A DNA stretch of 64,000 nucleotides from NCBI GenBank assembly GCA_037176705.1, contig CM073893.1, forward strand, positions 16,058,074-16,122,073, written 5' to 3'. This document shows, in pieces, positions 22,385-33,278 of the stretch. A model generated the notes under the pieces. That model saw nothing but the letters and a program-made list of their open reading frames with translations. It was not told the DNA's origin and searched no databases. Origin of the DNA: Molossus alvarezi (taxonomy: Eukaryota > Chordata > Mammalia > Chiroptera > Molossidae). The position numbers and the translations under genes were made by a program. The number at the start of each line of letters is the position of its first letter. The stretch's first letter is position 1.

Positions 22385-25300
22385 TTATATTCCACAAATA
22401 AGTGAGATCATATGATACTTGTCTTTCTCTGTTTGGCTTGTTTCGCTTAGGATAATACCTATCAGGTCCCCCCATGTTGTCTCGAAGGATAAGAGATCTT
22501 TCTTTCTTACAGCTGCATAGTACTCCATTGTGTATATGTACCATCACTTTTTTATCCATTTGTCTACTGATGGATATGTGGGCTGTTTCCAGATCTTAGC
22601 TATTATAAATAGTGCTGCTACAAACATGGGGGCACATATATACTTTCTGATTTGTGTTTCAGGCTTCTTAGGGTATATTCCTAGAAGTGGGATCACTGGG
22701 TCAAATGGATGTTCAATTTTTAATTTTTTGAGGTAACACCATATTGTTTTCCATAGTGACTGCACCAGTCTGCATTCCCATCAGCAGTGTATTAGTGTCT
22801 CCTTTTCTCCACACCCTCACCAACACTTGGTGTTTGATGATATTTTGATGGCGGCCATTCTGACAGGTGTGAGGTGATACCTCATTGTTGTTTTCATTTG
22901 CATCTCTCTGATGATTAGTGATGTTGAGCATTTCTTCATATGACTCTTAGCCATTTGTATGTCCTGTTTGGAGAGGTGTCTATTTAGTTCCTCTGCTCAT
23001 TTTTTAATTGGGCTCTTTGTCTTCCTTTTGTGGAGTTATATGACTACTCTCTATATATTGGAAATTAGCCCCTTATCTGATATATCATTGGCAATTATGC
23101 TCTCCCATACAGTGGGTTCCCTTTCCATTTTGATGATTGTATCTTTTGCTGTGCAGAAGCTTTTTAGTTTGATGTAGTCCCATGTGTTCATTTTCTCATT
23201 TGTTTCTGTTGCCTTAGGTGATGTATCAGAGAAATTTCTGCTGCGTATGATGTCTGAAATTTTGTTGTCTACAGTTTCTTCTAGGATTTTTATGGATTCA
23301 CTGGTCACATTTAAGTCTTTTATCCATTTTGAGTTTATTCTTGTGTAGGTTGTAAGATGATGGTCTAGTTTCATTTTTCTTCATGTAGCTGTCCAATTTT
23401 CCCAGCACCATTTGTTAAAGAGGCTGTCTTTACTCCACTGTATGCTCTTGCCACCTTTGTCAAATATTAATAGAGCTTATTGCATTGGGTCCATTTCTGG
23501 GTTCTCTGTTCTGTTCCACTGGTCTATATGCCTGTTCTTGTGCTAGTACCAGGCTGTTTTGATTATAGTGCCTTTGTAGTATAACCTGAAATCTGGTAAT
23601 GTGATCCCTTCAACTTTGGTCTTCTATTTCAAGATTGCTGTGGCTATTCGAGGTCCTTTTTGGCTCCATAGGAACTTATGAAGTATTTGTTCTGATTCTG
23701 TGAAGTATGTTGTTGGTATTTTGATGGGGATTACATTGAATCTATAGATTGCTTTGGGTAGTATGAATATTTTAATGATGTTAATTCTTCCAATCCATGA
23801 ACAAGGTATATGCTTCCACTTTTTTATATCTTCCTCTATTTCTTTATTGAATGACATGTAGTTTTCTGCAAATAGGTCCTTTATTTTTTTGGTTAAGTTA
23901 ATTCCTAGGTATCTTAATTTTTTTGCCACAATGGTAAATGAGATCTTTTTCTTAGTTTCTCTTTCTGTGAGTTCATCATTTGTGTATAAGAATGCTATCG
24001 ATTTCTTGATGTTAATTTTGTATCCTGCTACTTTGCCAAATTCATTTATTAAGTCTAGAACATTTTTGATGGAGTCTTTGGGGTTTTCTACATATAGTAT
24101 TATGTCATTGGAAAATAATGACAGTTTCACTTCTTCCTTTCCAATTTGGATCCTTTTTATTTTTTCTTCCTGACTGATTATTGTGGCTAAGACTTCCAGT
24201 ACTATGTTAAATAAGAGTGGCGAAAGTGGGCATCCTTGCCTTGTTCCTGTTCTTAAGGGAAATGCTTTTAGTTTTTGCCCATTGAGTATGATGTTGGCTG
24301 TAAGTCTTTCATCCATGGCTTTTATTATGTCAAGATATGATCCCTCTGTTCCCACATTCTGAGCATTTTTATCAGAAATGGATGCTGGATTTTGTTGAAG
24401 GCATTTACAGCATTTATTGATGTGATCATGTGGTTTTTATTCTTCATTTCATTTATGTGGTGTATCACGTTTATTGATTAGCGAATATCGTACTAGCCTT
24501 GCATCCCTGGGATGAATCCCACTTGGTCATGGTGAATAATTTTTTTGGTGTATTCCTGGATCCGATTTGCTAGTATTTTGTTCAGGATTTTGGCATCTAT
24601 GTTCATCAGGGATATTGGCCTGTAGTTTCCTTTCTTTGTAGTGTCTTTTTCTGGTTTTGGAATTAGAATTATGCTGGCTTCATAAAACGAGTTTGGAAGT
24701 CTTCCTTCTTCTTGAATTTTTTGAAATAGTTTGAGGAGAATGGGTGTTAGTTCTTCTTTGAATGTTTGGTAAAACTCCCCCATGAAGCCATCCGGGCCTG
24801 GGCTTTTGTTTGCTGGTAGAGTCTTGATTACATCTTCATTTTATTCTCTTGTTATTTGTCTGTTTAAGTTTTCTATCTTTTCCTGATCCAGTTTTGGGAG
24901 ACTATGTGTTTCTAGAAATTTGTCCATTTCGCTTAGATTGTCGAATTTGTTGCCATATAATTGTTCATAGTAGTTGTTATCGATCTTTTGTATTTCTGTG
25001 GTGTCAGTTGTTACTTCTCTTTCATTTCTGATTTTGTGTATTTGGGTTCTCTCTCTTTGTTTCTTGGTGAGTCTAGCTAAGGGTCCATCAATCTTGTTTA
25101 TCTTTTCAAAGAACCAGCTCTTTGTTTCATTGATGCTTTGAATTGTTTTTTGTTTTTGTTTTTTTGGACTCTATGTCATTTATTTCTGCTCTGATCTTTA
25201 CTATTTCTTTCCTTCTACTTACTCTGGGGTTTTCTTTTTGTTTGTTCTCTAGTTCTTTAAGTTGTGAGGTTATATAGTCCATTAGAGATTTTTCTTTTTC

Positions 25301-26478
25301 TTGAGGTAGGACTGTGATGTGAACTTCCCTTTCAGAACTGCTTTCGCTGCATCCCATAGATTTTGTGTTGCTGTGTGTTCATTTTCATTGATTTCCAGGA
25401 AATTTTTCATTTCTTCTTGGATCTTCTTGGTAACCCATTCATTGTTTAAGAACATGCTTTTTAACTTACACGTGTTTAAATGTTTTTTTCATGTTCTTGT
25501 TGCAATTGATTTCTAGTTTAATGCCATTGTGATCTGAGAAGATGCTTGATATGACTTCAATCTTCTTGAACTTGTAGAGCCTTAGTTTGTGTCCTAACAT
25601 TTGGTCTATCTTTGAGAATGTCTCATGTGCACTTGAGAAGAATGTGCACTTCGTAGTTTTGGGTTGTAATTCTCTGTATGTATCTATTCAATTCATTTGG
25701 TCTAGTGCTTCCTTTAGAGTCTCTGTTTCCTTGCTAATTTTTTGACTAGAGGATCTATCCAGTGATGTCAGCGGGGTGTTGAAGTCCCCTGCTATGATTG
25801 TATTGCTATCGATTTCTCCTCTGAAGTCCTCCAGAAGATTATTAATATATTTTGGTGCTCCTAAACTGGGTGCATATATGTTTATCAAGGTTATATCTTC
25901 CTGTTGGATAGATTCTTTCAATATTATGTAGTTGCCTCCTTTGTCTCTAGTTATGGCCTTCATTTTGAAATCTATTTTATCAAATATGAGTATTGATACC
26001 CCAGCTTTTTTTCCCCTCTCTGTTTGCTAGTAAGATTTTTTTCCATGCCTTCACTTTCAACCTATGTGAGTCTTTTGTTGTTAGGTGGTCTCTTTTAAAC
26101 AACATATAGATGAGTCATGCTCTCTTATCCAATCAGCTACTCTATGTCTTTTTTTTTTTTATCCTCACCCGAGGACATTTTTCCATTCTTTGCTCAGATA
26201 GAATGGGAGGGAGAGAGAGGAACGGAGAGAGAGAGAGAAACATCGATGTGAAAGGAACACATCGAGTGGCTGCCACCTGCATGACCGACCAGGGCCGGGG
26301 ACAAAGTGCAACCAAGGTACGCGCCCCTAGCGGGAACTGAACCCGGGTCTCTCAGGACCGCAGGCCGACGCTCTAATCGCTGAGCCAAACCGGCCAGGGC
26401 TACTCTATGTCTTTTTATCGGAGCATTCAATCCATTTACATTTAAGGTAATTATTGACATGTACTTATTTATTGCCAT
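22385..26478 (-). pseudogene. L1-D ORF2 remnant, endonuclease split by a SINE; RT motif FSND
   Basis: The initiator is the complement of 26476-26478 (MAINKYMSIITLNVNGLN). After about 25 codons the Ves SINE interrupts the endonuclease between the Asn of LNVNGL and the Glu of LQETH. A long frame (23624-24355, 243 codons) covers RT to thumb with [20 protein letters not shown] and [11 protein letters not shown]. The usual FADD reads FSND, losing the first catalytic Asp. The fragment 24493-24783 holds NYRPISLMN. The stop after SLICGI is the complement of 22385-22387. Confidence 0.92.
26137..26416 (-). mobile_element. Ves SINE nested in L1-D, with TSD
   Basis: The body is 26154-26400, minus strand. 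The duplication TACTCTATGTCTTTTT lies at 26138-26153 and 26401-26416, duplicating the L1 ORF2 sequence itself. It is near-consensus and therefore young relative to L1-D. Confidence 0.96.
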
Positions 26479-26523
26479 TTTTGTTTAGTGTGGTCCTATT
26501 TTTCTTCTTATTTCTCCTGCTAA

Positions 26524-27421
26524 TTACAGCAGTCCTTTTAACATTTCTTGCAGTGCTGGTTTGGTGCTAATGTATTCCCTTAGCCATTTTTTGTCTGGAA
26601 AACTCTTTATTTGACCTTCTATTTTGAATGACAGCCTTGCTGGGTAGAGTAGTCTTGGATTCAGATCATTGTTTTTCATGACCTGGATTACCTCATGCCA
26701 TTCCCTTTTGGTCTGTAGTGTTTATGTTGAGAAGTCAGCTGAAAGCCTCATGGGGGTTCCTTTGTAGGTAACCTGTTGCTTCACTCTTGCTGCTTTCAGG
26801 TTTCTCTGTCTTTAATTTTTGGCACTTTGATTACTATGTGTCTTGGTGTGGACCTGGTTGGGTTCTTCTTACTTGGGGCTCTCTGTGCTTCTTGAACTTA
26901 AATGCCTTCTTCCTTCACCAAATTAGGGAAGTTTTCTGTCATTATTTCTTCATTATATTCTCTAACCCTTACTCATTTTTTTTCTTTTCGGGAACTCTTA
27001 TGATGCGAATATTATTACATTTCAGTTGTCCCACAGTTCTCTTAATCTATTTACCTGATTTTCAATCATTTTTTTCCTTTTGTTTTTCTGATTGGTTGAT
27101 TTTTTTCTGCCCTATCTTCTAATTCACTGATCCGGTCTCAGCTTCCTCTACTCTGCTATTTAGACCTTTCAATGTGTTCTTTATTTCTGATATGTCATTC
27201 TTCATTTCATCTTGGTGGTTTTTAATTTCCAACTGGTTGATTTTCAACATTTCTATGTCTTTACTCATGGTGCTCATGTCCTTACACATGCTGTTGATCT
27301 TCCTCAAAATCATGGCTCTGAATTCTAGTTCTGTTAACCTACTTAACTGCACCTCATTTATCTCATCTTCGGTAGAGGTATCTTGTTCTTTCATTTGGCT
27401 TTTGTTTCTGTATTTCACCAT
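26524..27421 (-). pseudogene. L1-D ORF1 remnant
   Basis: The initiator is the complement of 27419-27421 (MVKYRNKSQMKEQDTSTEDE). A 111-codon open stretch covers the coiled coil to about 27119. It is in frame with upstream codons contributed by L1-E ORF2 (MQRHLKIWSLK), making a chance fusion of ORF2 and ORF1 sequence. Frameshifts then move the RNA-recognition part through other frames. The terminal stop is at 26524-26526. Confidence 0.88.
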
Positions 27422-27424
27422 TTT

Positions 27425-28180
27425 TAGACTCCATATTTTCAAATGTCTTTGCATGTTCTTGTTGCAATTGATTTCTAGTTGAATGCCATTGGTACTGAGA
27501 ATATGCTTGATATGATTTCAATCTTCTTGTAGAGATTTAATTTGTGCCCTAACATGTGGGCTATCTTTGAGAATGGCCCATTTGCACTTGAGAAGAATAT
27601 GAATTCTGCAGTTTTGAGGTGTAATTCTCTGTAGATATCTGTGAAATCCATTTGATTTAGTGCTTCATTTTGAGTCTCTGTTTCCTTGTTAATTTTTTTC
27701 TAAAAAACCTATTCAGTGATGTCAGCAGGGTGTTGAAGTCCCTTGCTATGATTGTATTGCTGTTGATTTCTCTTTTAAAGTCCTCCAAAAGATTTTTAAT
27801 ATATGTTGGTGCTCCTATATTGGGTGCACATATGTTTACCAAGGTTATATCTTCTTGTTGGATAGATCCTTTCAATATTGTGTGTCGGCCTTCTTTGTCT
27901 CTAGTTATGGCCTTCATTTTGAAATCAACATTAGTACATATGAGTATTGCTACCCCAGCTTTTTTTGTTTGTTTGTTTTGCTTTTCATTAGCTTGAAAGA
28001 TTTTTTTTTCCATCCCTTTACTTTCAACCTATGTGGGTCTTTTGTATGAGGTGTGTCTTGTAAACAACATATATGTGAGTCATGCTTTCTTATCCAGTCA
28101 GCTACTCTGTGTCTGTTTATTGGAGTATTCAAGCCATTCACATTTAAGATGATAATTGATATGTACTTATTTATTTCCAT
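27425..28180 (-). pseudogene. L1-E ORF2 N-terminal remnant
   Basis: The initiator is the complement of 28178-28180 (MEINKYISIIILNVNGLN). The usual LQETHLTT reads LQDTPHT, so the endonuclease Glu is Asp here. The second open stretch (27657-28013) includes GVAILI, NICAPNIGAP and ARDFNTLLTSL, where the usual GDFN is RDFN. It ends near MQRHLKIWSL at the junction with L1-D. Confidence 0.9.
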
Positions 28181-28224
28181 TTTTGTTTAGTGTGGTTCTA
28201 TTGTTTTTCAACTTCTTCTACTAA

Positions 28225-29113
28225 TTACAGCAATCCTTTTAGCAAATCTTGCAGTGCTGGTTTGGTATTAATATATTCCCTTCGCCTTTTTTTTTTTTTG
28301 GTCTGGAAAGTTCTTTATTTGACCTTCTATTTTGAATGATAGCCTTGCTAGATAGAGTAGTCTTGGATTCGGATCCTTGTTTTTCATGACCTTGATTACT
28401 TCATGCCACTCCCTTCTGGCTTGTAGTGTTTCTGTTCAGAAGTCAGCTTAGAGCCTTATGGGGGATCCTTTGTAGGTAACCTGTTGCTTATCTCTTGCTG
28501 CCTTTAGGATTCTTTCTTTGTCTTTAATTTTCGGCATTTTAATTACTATGTGTCTTGGTGTGGCCCTGTTTGGGTTCTTCTTACTTGGGCTCTGTGTGCT
28601 TCTTGAACTTGAATGCCTTCTTCTTTCACCAAGTTAGGAATGTTTTCTGTCACTATTTCTTCAAATATATTCTCTAACCCTTGCTCATTTTCTTCCTCTT
28701 AGGGGACTCCTATGATGTGAATCTTATTACGTTTCCAGTTGTCCCACAGTTCTCTTAAGCTGTCCTCCTGTTTTTTAATTGTTTTTTCCTTTTGGTTTTC
28801 TGATTGGTTGATTTTTTTCTCCCCTGTCTTCTAATTCAGTGATCCGGTCCTCAGCTTCCTCTACTCTACTGGTTAGTCCTTCCAATGTGTTCTTAAAATC
28901 TGCTATATCATTCTTCCTTTCCACTTGGTTGGTTTTCAATGTTTCTATATCTTTACTCATGGTGCTGATGTCCTTACTCATGCTGTTGAGTTTCCTCAAG
29001 ATCGTGGCTCTGAACTATACCTCTGATAATTTGCTTAGCTGCATTGTATTGATCTCATATTCGATAGTGCTCTCTTGTTTTTTCATTTGGGATTTGTTTC
29101 CTTGTTTTACCAT
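28225..29113 (-). pseudogene. L1-E ORF1 remnant
   Basis: The initiator is the complement of 29111-29113 (MVKQGNKSQMKK). The coiled-coil portion is open for 74 codons (28775-28999: MRKLNSMSKDISTMSKDIET, EDRITELEDRGEK). A frameshift follows at a run in the linker, and the RNA-recognition and C-terminal parts are broken. An A-run of about 13 near 28289-28302 marks the KKR segment before the stop at 28225-28227. Confidence 0.88.
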
Positions 29114-30922
29114 TTTGGCTATCTCAGTGGGTTTTGAAGCCTGTCAAATTTTCCCTGTGGGTGTTGGTGTTCTGCTGTTTGTGGCTTCCTATACTGGGTT
29201 TGGATGAGCCTGGGTGGGCCAATGTTGAACACCACTGTAAAGTCTTACTTTCCTGGGTAGATTTGCAAGCCCAGGAAATGTTCAGTTATCCTCTAGGTTT
29301 TTCCTGGTGGCTAGTAGTCGCAGTTACTCAGTGCCTTGGAATGTAGCCCTGGTGTTCTGCATAAGAGAATTTCCAGAGGGTGTGATAGATGCTGGTTATT
29401 AATGAGCCTCAATTTGAATTTTTTTGCCTCACCTGGGAAAGGCTGAATTTCCGAGGCAGTGGGGCTGCTGCTTTTCCCCGCAGCTCTGGGAAGGAGCACA
29501 CTGGCCATCATCCTTTCCGGCCACAACTCTGCAAAAACTCTGAGTGCCCTCCAAATCCCAGGTATCCCCACAGAGTTCAAGCCCAGTCTGCTCTCCCTTT
29601 GCCGTAGCCCCCAGGTGAGTGGCTGTGGATATTTTAGTGCTCTTCCTGGCTCTCTGCACTGTGGAGCATGCTTGGTCTTTATTCCCCAAGGGCACTGCTC
29701 ACAGCTAATACTTTTGCTGTCAGTGGTATCCTAGCCCGCCACCATCTCCTGCTTCTGCAGATCCTATCAGTGTCCCTGATTATATGGTCCTGTCCTGCTG
29801 CTTTTTTGTTGCTTTTTTTCTGAGGATTTATCTTTATTTTAGTTGTAATTCCCGCTTGGTCCTGGGAGATCTTCTGTGTAGCTCCTATTCACTCTGCCTC
29901 CATTTTCACATCCTCTGTGCCTATCTTGTGCACATCTGGATCGCACAGACCTTTCTGGTGCCCCTGCACCCTGCAGGTCCCACAGGTAACTGGATGACAC
30001 AGTCCTTTGGGGACCTGGCTCTATGCCTATGTTATGGGCTGCTGGGTCACACCAGCCTCTCTGGTGCTTCAGCACCCCACAGGCCCCTTGGGTACATAGA
30101 TTGCCCATTCCCTGCTGGGTCGTACAGTCCTCTCTGGCGTTTCAGCACCCCGCAGGTCCCCTGGTTAACTAGATTGCACTGTCCCTGCTGGGTTGCACAG
30201 GCCTCTCTGGTGCTTCTGCATCCTGCAATTCCTGAGGGCAGGCAGCTGGATAGCAGTAGTTTCTCTAGGGCTCTGGCTTCCAACTGCTCTTGTGGGTTAC
30301 TGGACTTCTCAGGCCTCTTTGGAGCCCCAGGTCCCGCCGCTGGTGGCTGAGGAGGGCTGCTGACCCATGGTGCTCAACTCTTGCTCAGCATTTGCTGTAG
30401 TATTTGGGGATGCGTCTCAGATGCTGGTTGTGCTTCTGTTGCCTGGGGATGGATGTCTGCTCCCTAGCGTCTGTTGCTGAGGGTGTATCTCGACTCTGAT
30501 CAGGCTGCTACTATGGGGGATGGTGCTGGGCTCCAGGCTATCTTCGGGTGACCGGTACCTTGGTAGCTCCACTACTGTGCACAGGTCTATGTTGACACAG
30601 TGTCCATTGGTCCAATGGTGCCAGGTGTGCTGGTGGGCTCAGGTTGCTAGGCCCTAGCCACTCCCACTGCCTCCTCCCAGGGAAGACCCGGGATCTTCCA
30701 AAATTGTGGGACCTCCCTGAGGCACAGGGAGAAGCACCCTGAAGGACCGCTTACTGACGTAGCTGGCTGCTCCCGTCCACAGCACAGGAACCTTCTGCTT
30801 ACAGGCTCTGCACTGCTCGGGTTTGGTCATCCACCTTCACGTCCACTTACACTTTCTCACACACTCACTCACTCTCACACACTCACCTTCCTTCTGGACC
30901 TGCTGGCCGCCATCTTCCAAAA
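29114..30922 (-). promoter_or_regulatory. L1-E long 5'UTR: inner leader, tandem modules, outer leader
   Basis: Three zones can be seen. The inner leader (29114-29915) is shared with A, C, G and H. The stretch 29936-30260 holds four modules, with starts at about 29936, 30043, 30117 and 30190 (plus-strand words GGGTYRCACAGNCCTCTCTGG), spaced about 73-74 bases, the first unit longer. The outer zone (30260-30922) resembles the L1-B leader and ends with GGCCGCCATCTTCC (30905 on), a YY1-like site in sense orientation for the L1. The antisense strand is unusually open (29459-29734 and 29784-30350, 188 codons). Confidence 0.72.
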
Positions 30923-30924
30923 TC

Positions 30925-33078
30925 CCATTTTTAAGTTTTTGAGGAAATACAATATTGTTTTCCACATTGGCTGCACCAATCTGTATTCCCACCAGCAATG
31001 TACTAGAATACACTTTGCTCCACACCCTCACTAGAGCTTGTTTGATGATTTGTCAATGGCAGCCATTCTGGCAGATGTGAGGTGATACCTCATAGCTGTT
31101 TTAATTTTTATCTCTCTGATGATTAGTGACATTGAGCATTTTTTCATATGTCTCAGGTCCATTTGTATGTCCTTTTTGGAGAAGTATCTGTTCAGGGCCT
31201 CTGCCTATTTTTAAATTGGTTTGTCTGTCTTCCTTTGGTTGAGCTGTATGAGTACTTTATATATTTTGGATATTAACCCCTTATCTGATGTATTTTTGGC
31301 AAATATGTTCTTCCAAAGAGGGGATGTCCTTTCCATTTTTTTGCTGGTTTCTTTTGCCATGCAGAAGATTTTTAGTTTAGTTTAGTCTCGTTTATTAATA
31401 TTTTACTTTGTTTCTCTTGCCCTAGGCAATGCATAGGTGAAAATTCTGCTATGTGTGATGTCTATGATTTTTCTGCCTATCTTTTCTTCTAGGATTTTTA
31501 TGATTTTATGACTTATATTTAAGTCTTTTATCTATTTTGATTTTATTATTGTGTATGGTGTAAGTTGGTGGTCTAGTTTCTTTTATTTCATGTACCTGTC
31601 CAAGTTCCCCAACACAATATATTGAAGAGACTGTCTTTTTTCCATTGTATACTCTTGCCTCCTTTGTCAAATATTAATTGTACATAACGTCTTGGGTTGA
31701 TTTCTGGGTTCTCTGTTCTGTTCCATTGATTTATTTGCCTGTTCTTGTGCCAGTACCAGGCTGTTTTGATTACAATGGCTTTGTAGTGTAACTTGATCCC
31801 TCCAACTTTGTTCTTCTTTTTCAAGATTGCTGTGGCTATTTGGGGTCTTTTTTGGTTCCATATAAACTTTTGGAGTGTCTGTTCTAATTCTGTGAAGTAT
31901 GTCATTGGTTCTTTAGTAGGGATTACATGGAATATATGGATTACTTTGGCAGTTTGAACATTTTAATGATGTTGATTCTTCCAATCCATGAACATGATAT
32001 ATGATTCCATTTAAAATTATCTTCCTCTACTTATTTTTTAAATGTCTTTTAGTTTTCTGAGAACAAGACTTTTGCCTCCTTGTTTAAGTTTATTCTCAGT
32101 TATCTTAAATTTTGTTGAAATGGTAAATGGGATTGTTTTTTAGCTTCCCTTTCTGAGTGTTCATTATTGGTGTATAAGAATGCCATGGATTTCTGGATGT
32201 TGATTTGTATCCTGCTACTTTTCCAAATTCATTTATTAAATCTAGTAGATTTTTGATGGAGTACAATATCATGTCATCTGAGAATAATGACATTTTCACT
32301 TCCTTCTTTCCAATTTGATGCATTTTATTTTTGCTTCCTGTCTGATAACTGTGGCTAAGATTTCTAGTACTACGTTGATTGAGAGTGGTAAAAGTGGACA
32401 ACCCTGTCTTGGTCTTGTTTTTAAGGGAAATGTTTTAGTTTTTGCCCATTGAGTATGATGTTTGCTGTATGTCTTTCATATATGGCCTTTATTATGTTGA
32501 GATATGATCCCTCTACTCCCACATTGCTGAGAGTTTTTATCAGAAATGGGTGCTGGATTTTGTCAAATGCTTTTTCAGCATCTATTGATATGATCATATG
32601 ATTTTTATTATCTTTCAGTTTCTTTATTATCTTTTAGTTGGTGTATCACATTTATTGATTTTCAAATATTGTACCAACCTTGTATTCCTGGGATAAATCC
32701 CACTTTGTTGTAGTGAATAACTTTTTTAATGTATTGCTGGATCCAATTTGCTAATATTTTGGTCAGGATTTTGGCATCTATGTTCATCAGGGATATTGGC
32801 CTGTAGTTTTCTTTCTTTGTGGCATCTTTGTCTAGTTTTTGGAATTAGGATTATGCTGGCATCATAAAAAGAGCTTGGAAGTTTTCTTTCCTCTTGCATT
32901 TTTTGGAATAGTTTGGGGAGAATAGATGTTTGTTCTTTATTTGAATATATGGTAAAACTCTCTTGTGAAGCTGTCTGAACCAAGGCTTTTATTTGCTGTA
33001 AGTTTATTGATTATAGCTTCAATTTCTTTAGTTGTTATTGGTCTGTTCAAGTTTTCTGACTCTTCTGGTTCAGTTTGG
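30925..33078 (-). mobile_element. L1-F: old LINE-1 fragment (ORF2 middle to C-terminus), minus strand
   Basis: Only ORF2 is present, running from the RT N-terminus (about 33078) to the C-terminal region (about 30925). About 580 bases of 3' sequence are missing relative to L1-D. It is more diverged than its neighbours. Confidence 0.85.
30925..33078 (-). pseudogene. L1-F ORF2 remnant; RT motif FSDD
   Basis: Many short frames. The stretch 32105-32401 reads [16 protein letters not shown], so the FADD box is FSDD and the residues after it are deleted. The stretch 31588-31905 covers the thumb or C-terminal domain ([33 protein letters not shown]). The stretch 32726-32983 gives SIILIPK and SFYD of the RT N-terminus. 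The L1-E 5' end borders it directly on the left. Confidence 0.85.
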
Positions 33079-33263
33079 GGCTTGTGATATTTTTAATTTC
33101 TACAAAGAATATGGTAAAACATTTAATAGTCCAAAGCAAAAAGGTAAAAATTTTAATATGGTTATATGGGAATCAATCCATATAGAATTAGTTCAGATAA
33201 TATTAAATGGAACTATCTCTAATTTCATTTTTTGGCCTCTGCTAGGGAAATTAAGGAATAAAC
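33079..33263. other. Host sequence between L1-F and L1-G
   Basis: About 185 bases of AT-rich sequence not recognised as any repeat. It supplies the target site of L1-G at its right end. Confidence 0.6.
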
Positions 33264-33278
33264 AAAATCAGAAGCACA

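Larger units (their letters stand above)
22140..27424 (-). mobile_element. L1-D: LINE-1 minus strand, starts abruptly at the ORF1 start codon
   Basis: The 3'UTR is 22140-22384, with the signature TTTTTGTTACAGATGTTTCTCC on the plus strand, and ORF2 is 22385-26478 with a Ves SINE at 26154-26400. ORF1 is 26524-27421. The element ends three bases beyond the ORF1 initiator and passes directly into the ORF2 of another L1 (E). No leader is present. The abrupt border does not look like an insertion of D into E, because the downstream half of E is not found on the other side of D. Confidence 0.92.
27425..30922 (-). mobile_element. L1-E: LINE-1 minus strand with a very long 5'UTR, 3' part missing
   Basis: It keeps about 750 bases of ORF2 (27425-28180), ORF1 (28225-29113) and a leader of about 1.8 kb (29114-30922). 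The outer terminus on the minus strand reads GGAAGATGGCGGCCAGCAGG, a classical-looking L1 start. ORF2 stops at 27425 in the linker after the endonuclease, where L1-D's ORF1 start abuts. The remaining 3' 3 kb is not in the window. Beyond 30922 lies an older L1 (F). Confidence 0.9.

Noticed and set aside
29936..30260. Regularly spaced repeats considered as a CRISPR-like array
   Set aside because: The whole unit is repeated, with no unique spacers, inside a mammalian L1 leader.
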